Shown: piece by piece, positions 15,425 through 22,885 of the stretch | Layout: each line of letters begins with the position of its first letter | How positions within the stretch are numbered: position 1 is the first letter of the stretch | Assembly (NCBI RefSeq): GCF_004348455.1 | Contig: NZ_SMKA01000020.1 | Span: 1 to 61,650, forward strand | Origin: Kribbella albertanoniae | GTDB lineage: Bacteria > Actinomycetota > Actinomycetes > Propionibacteriales > Kribbellaceae | Direction of reading: 5' to 3' | DNA: 61,650 nt | Translations under genes and position numbers: made by a program | Notes under the pieces: generated by a model | Database searches by the model: none | What the model saw: the letters and a program-made list of their open reading frames with translations, nothing else | Told to the model about the DNA's origin: nothing

Positions 15425-16348
15425 ATGAAGCGTCAAGGGATCGCCGTACTGGCCGGGGTCGCCGCTGTGTTCGCCGGGACGGTTCTGCCGGCCGGGACCG
15501 CCGCGGCGGACGGGCTGCCGCTGCAGGTGCCGTGCACGGAGCAGAAGGACGTCACGGGAACGCAGTTCGCCGTCAACCTGTGCGACGTGACCGACGCGGA
15601 CCAGTTCCGCACCCACCTCACCAAGGAAGGCAGCGTCCACTGCGGGCCGACCTCGCTCTACAACGCGATGTACTACCTGGGTGAGCACAAGGGCCTGCCG
15701 ATGCGGGTGGTGCCGAACGGTCAGCTGATGACCGAGTACGACCCGCACGACCCGGCCGACTACGACGAGGCGACCACCTGGATCGGGTGGCTCGGGTACA
15801 AGGCCGGCATGGGTTCGGACCCGAGCGGTTCCAGTGCGGCCGGCAACCGGGCCGCCTTCGACGCCGCGACCGTCGGCGCCAAGGCGAGCGGCTGGACGGT
15901 CAACCGGGGCGGCACCGGCTCCGACGGTCTGCCCGAGTTCGGGCTGGAGATGGCGAAGCGGCTGCGGCAGGCACCACTCCAGATGTGGTACGGCCGGTAC
16001 GTCCTGAACGAGGACAACACGCACACCCGTACCGGCGGCCACGCGGTCACCGTGGTCGCGGCCAAGGGTGACGTCGGCTCCGGCAAGGTCGAGCTGACCC
16101 TGCACGACCCGGCCCGCTCCGACGACCACAAGACCCCCGGCTACAAGGACACCCAGTCGCAGATCCGCGACGAGAAGGTCACCCTGTACCGGGTCGCGAT
16201 CCGGACCAAGTCGGTGGACGAGGAGACCGGCGTCGAGACGATCAAGCAGCACACCTACTGGCGGCTGTTCGGCGAGAACTACACCGGCACCACCCTGCAG
16301 TACGTCGAAGCCTTCAACTGGTTCGAGACCGCTCCGCCCGTCGGCTGA
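15425..16348 (+). CDS. Secreted C39-like papain-fold peptidase family protein
   Basis: 307-residue exported protein. A Sec signal peptide covers about residues 1-29 (MKRQG, then a hydrophobic stretch, then TAAADG). The mature part has the Cys-His-Asp arrangement of C39-like peptidases: Cys73 in VHCGPTSLYNAMYYLG, His206 in TGGHAVTVVAA and Asp228 in LTLHDPAR. The glutamine usually found before the Cys is not obvious. It is transcribed alone behind a repeat array and nested hairpins and ends in a strong hairpin. Whether it cuts a bacteriocin-like target, cell-wall peptides or proteins is unknown. The large RHS protein in this window ends in a domain of similar type. Confidence 0.8.
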   Translation: MKRQGIAVLAGVAAVFAGTVLPAGTAAADGLPLQVPCTEQKDVTGTQFAVNLCDVTDADQFRTHLTKEGSVHCGPTSLYNAMYYLGEHKGLPMRVVPNGQLMTEYDPHDPADYDEATTWIGWLGYKAGMGSDPSGSSAAGNRAAFDAATVGAKASGWTVNRGGTGSDGLPEFGLEMAKRLRQAPLQMWYGRYVLNEDNTHTRTGGHAVTVVAAKGDVGSGKVELTLHDPARSDDHKTPGYKDTQSQIRDEKVTLYRVAIRTKSVDEETGVETIKQHTYWRLFGENYTGTTLQYVEAFNWFETAPPVG

Positions 16349-16364
16349 GCCACGCAACACCTGA

Positions 16365-16394
16365 CGAGCGGCCCCTGGAGGGAGGGGCCGCTCG
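16365..16394 (+). terminator. Strong stem-loop terminator after the C39-like gene
   Basis: Perfect 12-bp stem CGAGCGGCCCCT / AGGGGCCGCTCG with loop GGAGGG, 16 bp after the stop codon. No U-run follows. It lies between convergent genes and may work in both directions. Confidence 0.75.
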
Positions 16395-16407
16395 CTCCCC
16401 TGCTCAC

Positions 16408-16514
16408 AACGTCCGAAGCCCCGGAGGCTCCTCCTCCGATCCTTCGGACGTTAGCGCGTCGGTGACAACAACGTCCGAACGACCGGAGGCCCGCCCTCCG
16501 ATCCTTCGGACGTT
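16408..16514. repeat. Palindromic repeat family 2: pair of 45-bp hairpins
   Basis: Two 45-bp units at 16408-16452 and 16470-16514. Both begin AACGTCCGA and end TCGGACGTT, with an inner CGGAGG/CCTCCG stem separated from the outer stem by a short internal loop. The second unit ends 4 bp before the stop codon of the convergent LAL gene. A second pair of the same family is at 33368-33476. Both pairs are intergenic. Confidence 0.88.
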
Positions 16515-16518
16515 AGGG

Positions 16519-19332
16519 TTAAGTGAGCGCGCGGCCTAGTTCTCGGCGGCCGGTGATGCCGAGTTTCACGTAGATGCGGCCCAGGTGGTTCTCGACGGTT
16601 TTGGGTGAGACGAAGAGTTCTTGCGCGATGTCCCGGTTGCTGCGGCCGGTGACCGCGAGCCCGGCCACCCGCCGTTCGCTCGCGGTCAGGGAGTCCTGGC
16701 CCGGCGCCACCAGCGACCGCGGCCGATCCCCCAGTGCCTGCAGGACTTCCGCGACCCGGTTCCGCAGGACGACAGCACCACAAGTGGCCGCCAGCTCGCC
16801 ACCTCGGTTCAGCGTCTCCCGAGCATCGGTACGGCGACCGACCACGCGATACGCCTCACCGAGATCGACCAACGCGCGCGCCAGCTCCAGCCGGGCCGGC
16901 GAACGTTCCAGTACGGCGACCGCCTCGGTCAGCGTCTCGACCCGGCGAGCGCCCTGCCCCACGTCGACCTTGGCCGTCAGCCGGAGCGCTGCTCCCAGAT
17001 CCGAGGCCGCCCCCCAACGACGACTCAAGTCCAGCTGATCGCTCGCCAACTCACGAGCCGCGGCCTCATCACCCAGTCGCAGCTGCGCCAACGCCGCCGG
17101 GGTCCGCCACGGGACCGCCGGCGGATCCAGATCCGCGGCCACCATCTCGTCCCGCAACCGGTGCGCGTGCTCCAGCGCGGCCAGCGGATCGTCCAGCTCC
17201 AACGCGATCCGGGCCCGGGTCCCCTCCAGCCACATCGCCGCGATCACTCGCGGCGCGTTCCGGGTGGACTCGTCCCAATCGGCCAGCATCGCCTGCGCCG
17301 CGCCGAGATCACCGCGCTCCAGCGCCGCGTACAACCCGAACGTCACCGCGGTCGCCCGGATCGCCACCACTTGCGGCGTCAGGTCCTCCGACTCGATCGC
17401 AGCCAGTACGCCGTCCGCGTCGGCCTCGACCGCCGGCAGGTCACCGCATCGCCAGGCCAGGAAGTCCGCGACGTTCGCGACCATCGCGAACTCGATCGGC
17501 GAACCATGCCGCCGTACCCAGTCCTGCGCGCCGGCGATCTCGTCCCGGGCCGGTCCGACCCCGTCGGCCGCGATCAGCGACATCATCGCGAGCAACCATC
17601 CGACCAGCGGGTCCGCCTGGCCGACCGAGTCCTTGAGCAGCGCGCCACGACGCAACGCGCGCTCCGCAGTACGCCGTACGTCGGCCGACGGGGTCACCTC
17701 GTAGCGACCGCATTGGGCGAGCAGGGCAAGCAGGATCCGCTCATCGGGCGTATCACCGGGGAGGTCGGCGAACCCGTGCAGGTGTTGCGAGGCGCGCTTG
17801 CGCTCCGACGGCAGGTACGACCGGACGATCCCGAGCCGCGCGTCCAGCGCCAGCCGCGCCGACTTGTCCCCGGCCCAGTCATCGAGTGCGTGCATCAGCT
17901 CGGTCGCCGCCGCCACCGGCCCGTCGACCGCCGAGGTCGCGGTGGCCGCCGTACCGAGTAGCTCGGCGCGTTCCCGGCCGCTGCTCGCCTCGGCAGCAGC
18001 CAGCAGGTAGCGCCGGGCTTTCCGCGGATCACCTTTTCGAAGGAAGAGTTTCCCCAGCAGGGACTGGAGTTTCGCGCTGTCCGGCTCGACCTCGATCGCA
18101 CGGTTGAGGTAGTCGATCGCCTTCTCGACATCACCCGCCGTCGCACACAGGGTGGCAGCCTCGGTGAAGATCGCGACCGCGGTATCGAGCGTGCCCGCTG
18201 GGGCTTGCACCAAGTGCGCGGCGATCCGATCCGCCGACGACCGCGCGGCCCAGAGCGTCTCGGCGGCTCGTCCGTGCAGCGTGGCCTGATCGACCGGGCC
18301 CAGGGTCGAAGCCACCGACTCGCGGATCACCGGGTGCACGAAACTCAGCTGCGCTTCATCCACGCTGATCACGTGGGCCGCGACCAACTCGTCCACCGTT
18401 GCCGCAAGCGCAGACTCCGGCAGCTGCGCGACCGAACCGGCTGCCCAGATATCCGTGCGCGCGCCGAGCACCGCCACTGTCTTGGCCAACGCGAGCGCCG
18501 CTGGCGACAACCTCGACAATAAGGTCCGGCTCACCGCACTCGCACCAAGCCCGCGAACCGTCTCCGCCGTCGCCGCATCCTTGGTCGACCGGTCCAGCAC
18601 CTCAAGCTCGTCCAGCAACGACTCAGCCAGGAACGGGTTCCCACCACTCGCTGCCAGGACCGCATCCACGACCTGGTCGGCCGCTTCAGTGTGGCAACGA
18701 TCCGCAATCAGTACGGCGATGCCGTCGCGACTCAGCGGCCGCGGCAGCAACCGCTCGACGTGCCGGGCGACGGTCAGCTCGGCCAGCGGACCAAGCCGGT
18801 CCGGCGGCGGCCGGGTCGCGACCACCAGCGCGATCGGCAGGTCACCGACGCGCTTGGACAGATAGGACAGGAAGCGCAGCGACGGCGGATCGGACCACTG
18901 CGCGTCGTCGATGGTGATCAGCAACGGGCGCGGCGAGGCCAGATCGACGGCCACCCACCAGAGTGCGTGCAGCGTCCGCGCCACCTCGGCGTCCCCGGCA
19001 TCCGGAGTCGCCTTGTCGAGCGCTTCGATCGCACGGCCGGTCGGCCCGGCGATGATCGCGGCGCGGGTCTCCCCGGCGTACCGGGCAATCGACCGCTCGA
19101 TCAGCTGCCGCACGACACCCCAGGCCATCACGCCCTCGACCTCGTCGCCGGTCGCCTGCATCCGGACGAAGCCGCGTTCCTTGGCCATCGCCCGCGCCTC
19201 GGCCACCAGCCGCGACTTGCCGATCCCAGCCTCGCCCTCGATCACGACGACTTTGCCCTCGCCCCGGCCGGCCGCATCCAGCGCAGCGGCGATCCGGCCG
19301 AGCTCGTCCGGCCGCTCGAGCACGCCGCTCAC
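16519..19332 (-). CDS. LAL-type ATP-binding LuxR-family regulator (1)
   Basis: 937-residue regulator. The N-terminal STAND/AAA-like ATPase has Walker [16 protein letters not shown] at about residues 32-46 and Walker B LLITIDDAQWSDPPS. A long helical-repeat middle region follows, and a C-terminal LuxR helix-turn-helix (LTASERRVAGLAVTGRSNRDIAQELFVSPKTVENHLGRIYVKL). The GTG start overlaps the stop of the metallo-hydrolase by 4 bp (GTGA), so the two genes are coupled. It is less similar to the other two LAL proteins in this window than they are to each other. Targets and inducer are unknown. Confidence 0.93.
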   Translation of the reverse strand: MSGVLERPDELGRIAAALDAAGRGEGKVVVIEGEAGIGKSRLVAEARAMAKERGFVRMQATGDEVEGVMAWGVVRQLIERSIARYAGETRAAIIAGPTGRAIEALDKATPDAGDAEVARTLHALWWVAVDLASPRPLLITIDDAQWSDPPSLRFLSYLSKRVGDLPIALVVATRPPPDRLGPLAELTVARHVERLLPRPLSRDGIAVLIADRCHTEAADQVVDAVLAASGGNPFLAESLLDELEVLDRSTKDAATAETVRGLGASAVSRTLLSRLSPAALALAKTVAVLGARTDIWAAGSVAQLPESALAATVDELVAAHVISVDEAQLSFVHPVIRESVASTLGPVDQATLHGRAAETLWAARSSADRIAAHLVQAPAGTLDTAVAIFTEAATLCATAGDVEKAIDYLNRAIEVEPDSAKLQSLLGKLFLRKGDPRKARRYLLAAAEASSGRERAELLGTAATATSAVDGPVAAATELMHALDDWAGDKSARLALDARLGIVRSYLPSERKRASQHLHGFADLPGDTPDERILLALLAQCGRYEVTPSADVRRTAERALRRGALLKDSVGQADPLVGWLLAMMSLIAADGVGPARDEIAGAQDWVRRHGSPIEFAMVANVADFLAWRCGDLPAVEADADGVLAAIESEDLTPQVVAIRATAVTFGLYAALERGDLGAAQAMLADWDESTRNAPRVIAAMWLEGTRARIALELDDPLAALEHAHRLRDEMVAADLDPPAVPWRTPAALAQLRLGDEAAARELASDQLDLSRRWGAASDLGAALRLTAKVDVGQGARRVETLTEAVAVLERSPARLELARALVDLGEAYRVVGRRTDARETLNRGGELAATCGAVVLRNRVAEVLQALGDRPRSLVAPGQDSLTASERRVAGLAVTGRSNRDIAQELFVSPKTVENHLGRIYVKLGITGRRELGRALT

Positions 19333-19976
19333 TCAGAACCCGGCAGCGCGTCGGCCACCCGGCTCAGCAGATCCGGGTCCTTAAGAGGTTTGCCATGACC
19401 GAACAGCACCAGCTCCGGCCGCAGCGCCGCGAGCCGGCGCATCGCCTGATGGTTGCGCTGCACATCGAAGGTCAGGAAGTTCCACGGCGCGGCGACCTTG
19501 GGCAGCCGGAAGAACACGTCACCGCACAGCAGCGTCCGATCCGACTCCCGCCACAGTGCGATGTGGCCGGGCGAGTGGCCCGGCACATCCAGCACAGTGA
19601 AGCTGCCCACCTGGTCCCCCTCGACCAGTCGCCGGCTGACCGGATGCGGCGGCGGCATCTTGCCGCGAGCCAGCATCCCGGGCAGCCATCCGGCGGCCGG
19701 CACCGGCGTCGCCGTCTCGATCGCCTCCGCGTCATCGGCCCCCGCCCACAGCGGGATCCCGAGCTCCTCGCAGACCGCGTGACTGGACCCGAAATGATCC
19801 GGGTGCGCATGGGTCACCACATGCGCGGCCACGTCCCGCCCGCGGAGCTGCCGCAGGATCCGCCCGGCCGCGGCCGGGGTCCCGGCATCGACCAGCACGT
19901 CGTCGACGAGGTACGCATTCATGAAATGCGGCGGCCGGCCCAACAACTGACCGACCCCCACTGCAAGCTGCCGCAC
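19329..19976 (-). CDS. MBL-fold metallo-hydrolase
   Basis: 215-residue metallo-beta-lactamase-fold enzyme. The metal-binding HxHxDH motif is visible in VTHAHPDHFGSS. A further ligand His lies in VLDVPGHSPGHIALW, followed by LLCGDVFF and the C-terminal LVLFGHGKPL. The overall pattern is that of glyoxalase II-like and thioesterase-like hydrolases, not true beta-lactamases. It overlaps the downstream LAL regulator by 4 bp, suggesting that it makes or removes the signal for that regulator or simply shares its control. The substrate is unknown. Confidence 0.88.
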   Translation of the reverse strand: MRQLAVGVGQLLGRPPHFMNAYLVDDVLVDAGTPAAAGRILRQLRGRDVAAHVVTHAHPDHFGSSHAVCEELGIPLWAGADDAEAIETATPVPAAGWLPGMLARGKMPPPHPVSRRLVEGDQVGSFTVLDVPGHSPGHIALWRESDRTLLCGDVFFRLPKVAAPWNFLTFDVQRNHQAMRRLAALRPELVLFGHGKPLKDPDLLSRVADALPGSE

Positions 19977-20026
19977 AGACGGATCTTAGTCATCCCACGG
20001 GCCGGTCGCCGACCACCGGCGTGGTT

Positions 20027-21436
20027 TCAGCCCTTCCGGGGCTGTTGCTGGGTGGCGCAGTGGATGGTCCCGCCGCCGGTACAGAGGCCGTCGGTCGAGA
20101 TCTGTACGACGATCTTGTCCGGAAAGGCCTCGGCAACCGTGTCGAAGGCCTCGGCGTCGGTGGCGTTGTCGCCGTACTGGCCGAGCACGATGCAGTCGTT
20201 GGCCTCGTAGTAGCCGATGTAACCAGGTGCGGCGGTCTGGCCGAACTCGTCGCTGCTGCGCTCGGTGAACGGCCGCGCCTGGTTCCGTGCCTTGTAGGTC
20301 TTGTATACCGCCGCCGGATCGGGCTCGGGCAAGGTTGCCGTGGTCAGCTTCTTCTGCCCGCCCAGGAGCCGGGTGCGCTGATCGTCAGGCAGGGCGTTGA
20401 TCTCGTCGACCGCCTTGAGCAGGGCCTTGCGATCGCGCTTGTCCTCGGCCTCGCCGAACTCGGCCGACGCGTACAGCAGGTGGCCGGGTGCAGTGAACCG
20501 GGCCAGGAAGTCCACATGCCAGTCGGTGACCTCGAGCCCCGGCCGGCCCGGCATCCACAGCATCCGCTCGATCCCGAACAGGCGGCGCAGCTCGACCTCG
20601 ATCTCTTCCTTCTGCTTGCCGGGGTTCCGGTTCGGGTTCAGCAGGCAGCTCTCGGTCGCCACGCCGAGCCCGTGGCCGTTGACCTCGATCCCGCCGCCTT
20701 CCATCGTCAGCCAGGTCTTGACAACCGGTACGGCGGAATCGGCGGCGATCGCGGCCGCGACGGCACGGTCCTCGTCGATCGGCTGGTCGACCACCCCGTT
20801 GGCGGCCTTGCGCGGATCCTTCCGCCAGCCCTCCAGACCGGTCGTGATCGGTGCCTGCCCCCAGCCGTTGAAGTTCAGGTTCACGCCGTGCAGTGCGCCG
20901 CTCGCATCCGTCACGAAGACCGGTCCGGTGTCGCGGACCCAGAGGTCGTTCAGCGGGACGCGGACCAGGTCGAGCGGGTGGGTCTTGATCGGCGGCAGCT
21001 CGCTCTTCGCGACGTCGCCCAGATAGATCCGGCCGGACCCGTCCAGCTCCGGACCGACCTGGTCCTTGGCCGACGACGCCTCGATGATCTCGGTCAAGAA
21101 CTGGTTCGCCTCGGCTTCGTCGGCCGCGTTGTTCACCAGCAGCGCGACCGGCTCGAACCGCGAGATCGTCGCGGCCAGCCGAACCAGGTCCTGCCGGGCG
21201 ACGATCCGGGCGTTGGTCAGGTCCCGCCCGTACGCCGTCTCCGGTTCCTCACCCCAGACACCCGGCGTCGCGCCGTACGCCATCCAGGTCACCTCGTGCG
21301 GAGCACCTTCGGCCGGCAGCAGGAAGCCGTCCTTGACCGCGCGCGGCTTGGGTGCAGCTTGACTCGGTCCGCACCCGGTCAGTCCGGCAGCGGCCACGAA
21401 GCCCGTAGTACTGAGAAACGTCCGACGACCCATCAT
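20027..21436 (-). CDS. Agmatine deiminase family protein, predicted Tat lipoprotein
   Basis: 469-residue protein of the agmatine deiminase/peptidyl-arginine deiminase fold, which converts agmatine to N-carbamoylputrescine and ammonia. Catalytic segments are visible: LWVRDTGPVFV, MEGGGIEVNGHG, WHVDFLARF and the C-terminal nucleophile Cys in GGGTIHCATQQQ. Unlike the usual cytosolic enzyme, it starts with a twin-arginine-like signal (GRRTFLSTTGFVAAAGL) ending in a lipobox, LTGC. It should therefore be exported folded and anchored outside. Start is ATG 21436 or 21433; an upstream in-frame start at 21520 would bury the signal. A hairpin (21501-21534) isolates it from the upstream epoxide hydrolase gene. 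Confidence 0.88.
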   Translation of the reverse strand: MMGRRTFLSTTGFVAAAGLTGCGPSQAAPKPRAVKDGFLLPAEGAPHEVTWMAYGATPGVWGEEPETAYGRDLTNARIVARQDLVRLAATISRFEPVALLVNNAADEAEANQFLTEIIEASSAKDQVGPELDGSGRIYLGDVAKSELPPIKTHPLDLVRVPLNDLWVRDTGPVFVTDASGALHGVNLNFNGWGQAPITTGLEGWRKDPRKAANGVVDQPIDEDRAVAAAIAADSAVPVVKTWLTMEGGGIEVNGHGLGVATESCLLNPNRNPGKQKEEIEVELRRLFGIERMLWMPGRPGLEVTDWHVDFLARFTAPGHLLYASAEFGEAEDKRDRKALLKAVDEINALPDDQRTRLLGGQKKLTTATLPEPDPAAVYKTYKARNQARPFTERSSDEFGQTAAPGYIGYYEANDCIVLGQYGDNATDAEAFDTVAEAFPDKIVVQISTDGLCTGGGTIHCATQQQPRKG

Positions 21437-21500
21437 GAAACCTAGTGTCGACCACCGCCGGCTCGACACCGTCCGTCCGCGCCGATGGGGCCTTGAGCAA

Positions 21501-21534
21501 CGCTGGACGGCCTTCTGCAAAAGACCGTCCAGCG
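21501..21534. terminator. Stem-loop terminator between epoxide hydrolase and agmatine deiminase genes
   Basis: Perfect 10-bp stem CGCTGGACGG / CCGTCCAGCG, continued by one mismatch and three more pairs, with the loop CTGCAA. It lies 55 bp after the epoxide hydrolase stop (minus strand) and upstream of the deiminase start, where a terminator is expected. Confidence 0.75.
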
Positions 21535-21589
21535 CTCCATCTGACGGACTCGGCGAGTCCTCGGTTCCGTCCCCTACTGACTGTGCTGC

Positions 21590-22780
21590 CTAGTGAAGGG
21601 TCCGGAAGAACTTCCGGATGTCCTCGACGAGCAGGTCGGGGGCGTCCTGGGTGGCCCAGTGGCCGCCGCGGTCGTACTCGTTCCACGACACGATGTTCGC
21701 GTGGTCGCGATCGGCGAACCGGCGCAGCGGGGTGAAGTCGTTCGCGAAGCTGGCGAGCCCGGTCGGTGCCTTGGTCGCCTCGGTCGGGTGCTCGGCGTGG
21801 TGGTCCTCGTAGTAGAACCGTGCCGACGATGCGGCCGTGTTGGTCAGCCAGTAGATGGTCGCGCTCGTCAGCACGTGCTCGTCGTCGCAGGCCGCGAGCA
21901 GCTGCGCGATCCAGGCCAGCTGGCCACTCGGCGAGTCGGCCAGTGCGTGCGCGAGGTTCTGCGGCGCGGTCTCCTGCAGCTTCGCGTACGCCGACATCTC
22001 CTCGTTGAACTTCTGCAGGAACCCGAGGTACTCGATGTCCTTCTCACTCAGCCCCTCGAACTCGGCCGGGTCACCGGACGGGAACGAGAACAGCTGGGTG
22101 ACATGTACGCCGATCACCTGATCCGGCGCGATCCGGCCCAGCTCGGGCGACACGAACGAACCGACATCGTTGCCGTGGGCACCGAACTTCTCGTACCCCA
22201 GCCGCCGCATCAGCTCCGCCCAGGCGCGCGCCGTCCGGTGCCGGTTCCAGCCCTTCTCGTACGTCGGCCCCGAGAAACCGAAGCCCGGCAGCGACGGCAC
22301 TACAACGTGGAAGGCGTCGGCCGGGTCGCCGCCGTGCGCCCGCGGGTCGGTCAGCGGCCCGATCACGTCGAGGAACTCGACCACGCTGTTCGGCCAGCCG
22401 TGCGTGAGGATCAACGGCGTGGCATCAGGTTCGGGCGAGGTGACGTGCAGGAAGTGGATGTTCTGCCCGTCGATCTCGGTGGTGAAGTTCGGGTACTCGT
22501 TCAGCCGCGCCTCCCACTTCCGCCAGTCATAGCTGTCCCGCCACGTCTCGACAAGCCGCTTCACGTACTCCAGCGGTACGCCGTATTCCCAGCCCGGCAT
22601 GACCGGACCGCGCTGGACGCCGTCGGTGACCTGGTCGCGCGGCAGCTCGTTCGCCCACCGGACCCGCTGCAGCCGCTCGGCCAGATCATCCAGCTGTGAC
22701 TGGGGAACCTCGATCCGCAACGGCCGGATCGCGTCGTCCGCAGTATCCCGCGGCGTGCTGTTCGGAGTGTTCACTGTCAT
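21590..22780 (-). CDS. Epoxide hydrolase (EHN plus alpha/beta-hydrolase)
   Basis: 396-residue protein of the microsomal-type epoxide hydrolase group. The N-terminal EHN domain ([25 protein letters not shown]... through the tryptophan-rich [16 protein letters not shown]) is followed by an alpha/beta-hydrolase core. The oxyanion motif HGWP lies in [14 protein letters not shown]. The expected nucleophile Asp is in [10 protein letters not shown], where most relatives have GGD. The C-terminal catalytic His is probably in [20 protein letters not shown] directly abuts the ATG at 22780 but is 6 nt from an in-frame GTG at 22774, which may be the real start. It is divergent from LAL regulator 2, a likely controller. 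The substrate is unknown. Confidence 0.9.
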   Translation of the reverse strand: MTVNTPNSTPRDTADDAIRPLRIEVPQSQLDDLAERLQRVRWANELPRDQVTDGVQRGPVMPGWEYGVPLEYVKRLVETWRDSYDWRKWEARLNEYPNFTTEIDGQNIHFLHVTSPEPDATPLILTHGWPNSVVEFLDVIGPLTDPRAHGGDPADAFHVVVPSLPGFGFSGPTYEKGWNRHRTARAWAELMRRLGYEKFGAHGNDVGSFVSPELGRIAPDQVIGVHVTQLFSFPSGDPAEFEGLSEKDIEYLGFLQKFNEEMSAYAKLQETAPQNLAHALADSPSGQLAWIAQLLAACDDEHVLTSATIYWLTNTAASSARFYYEDHHAEHPTEATKAPTGLASFANDFTPLRRFADRDHANIVSWNEYDRGGHWATQDAPDLLVEDIRKFFRTLH

Positions 22781-22885
22781 CTCCTCGGAGGTCGTTTGTT
22801 TTCCGGCCCTCTCGCCCCCGGCCGGTCTACGATCACAGCGTGCTGGCAGACCGGTTCCGGCGAATCCGTGGAACGCGGTATTTCC

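Noticed and set aside
16365..16394. Third repeat family member
   Set aside because: The 12-bp stem is unrelated in sequence to families 1 and 2 and sits directly after a stop codon, so an ordinary terminator explains it.
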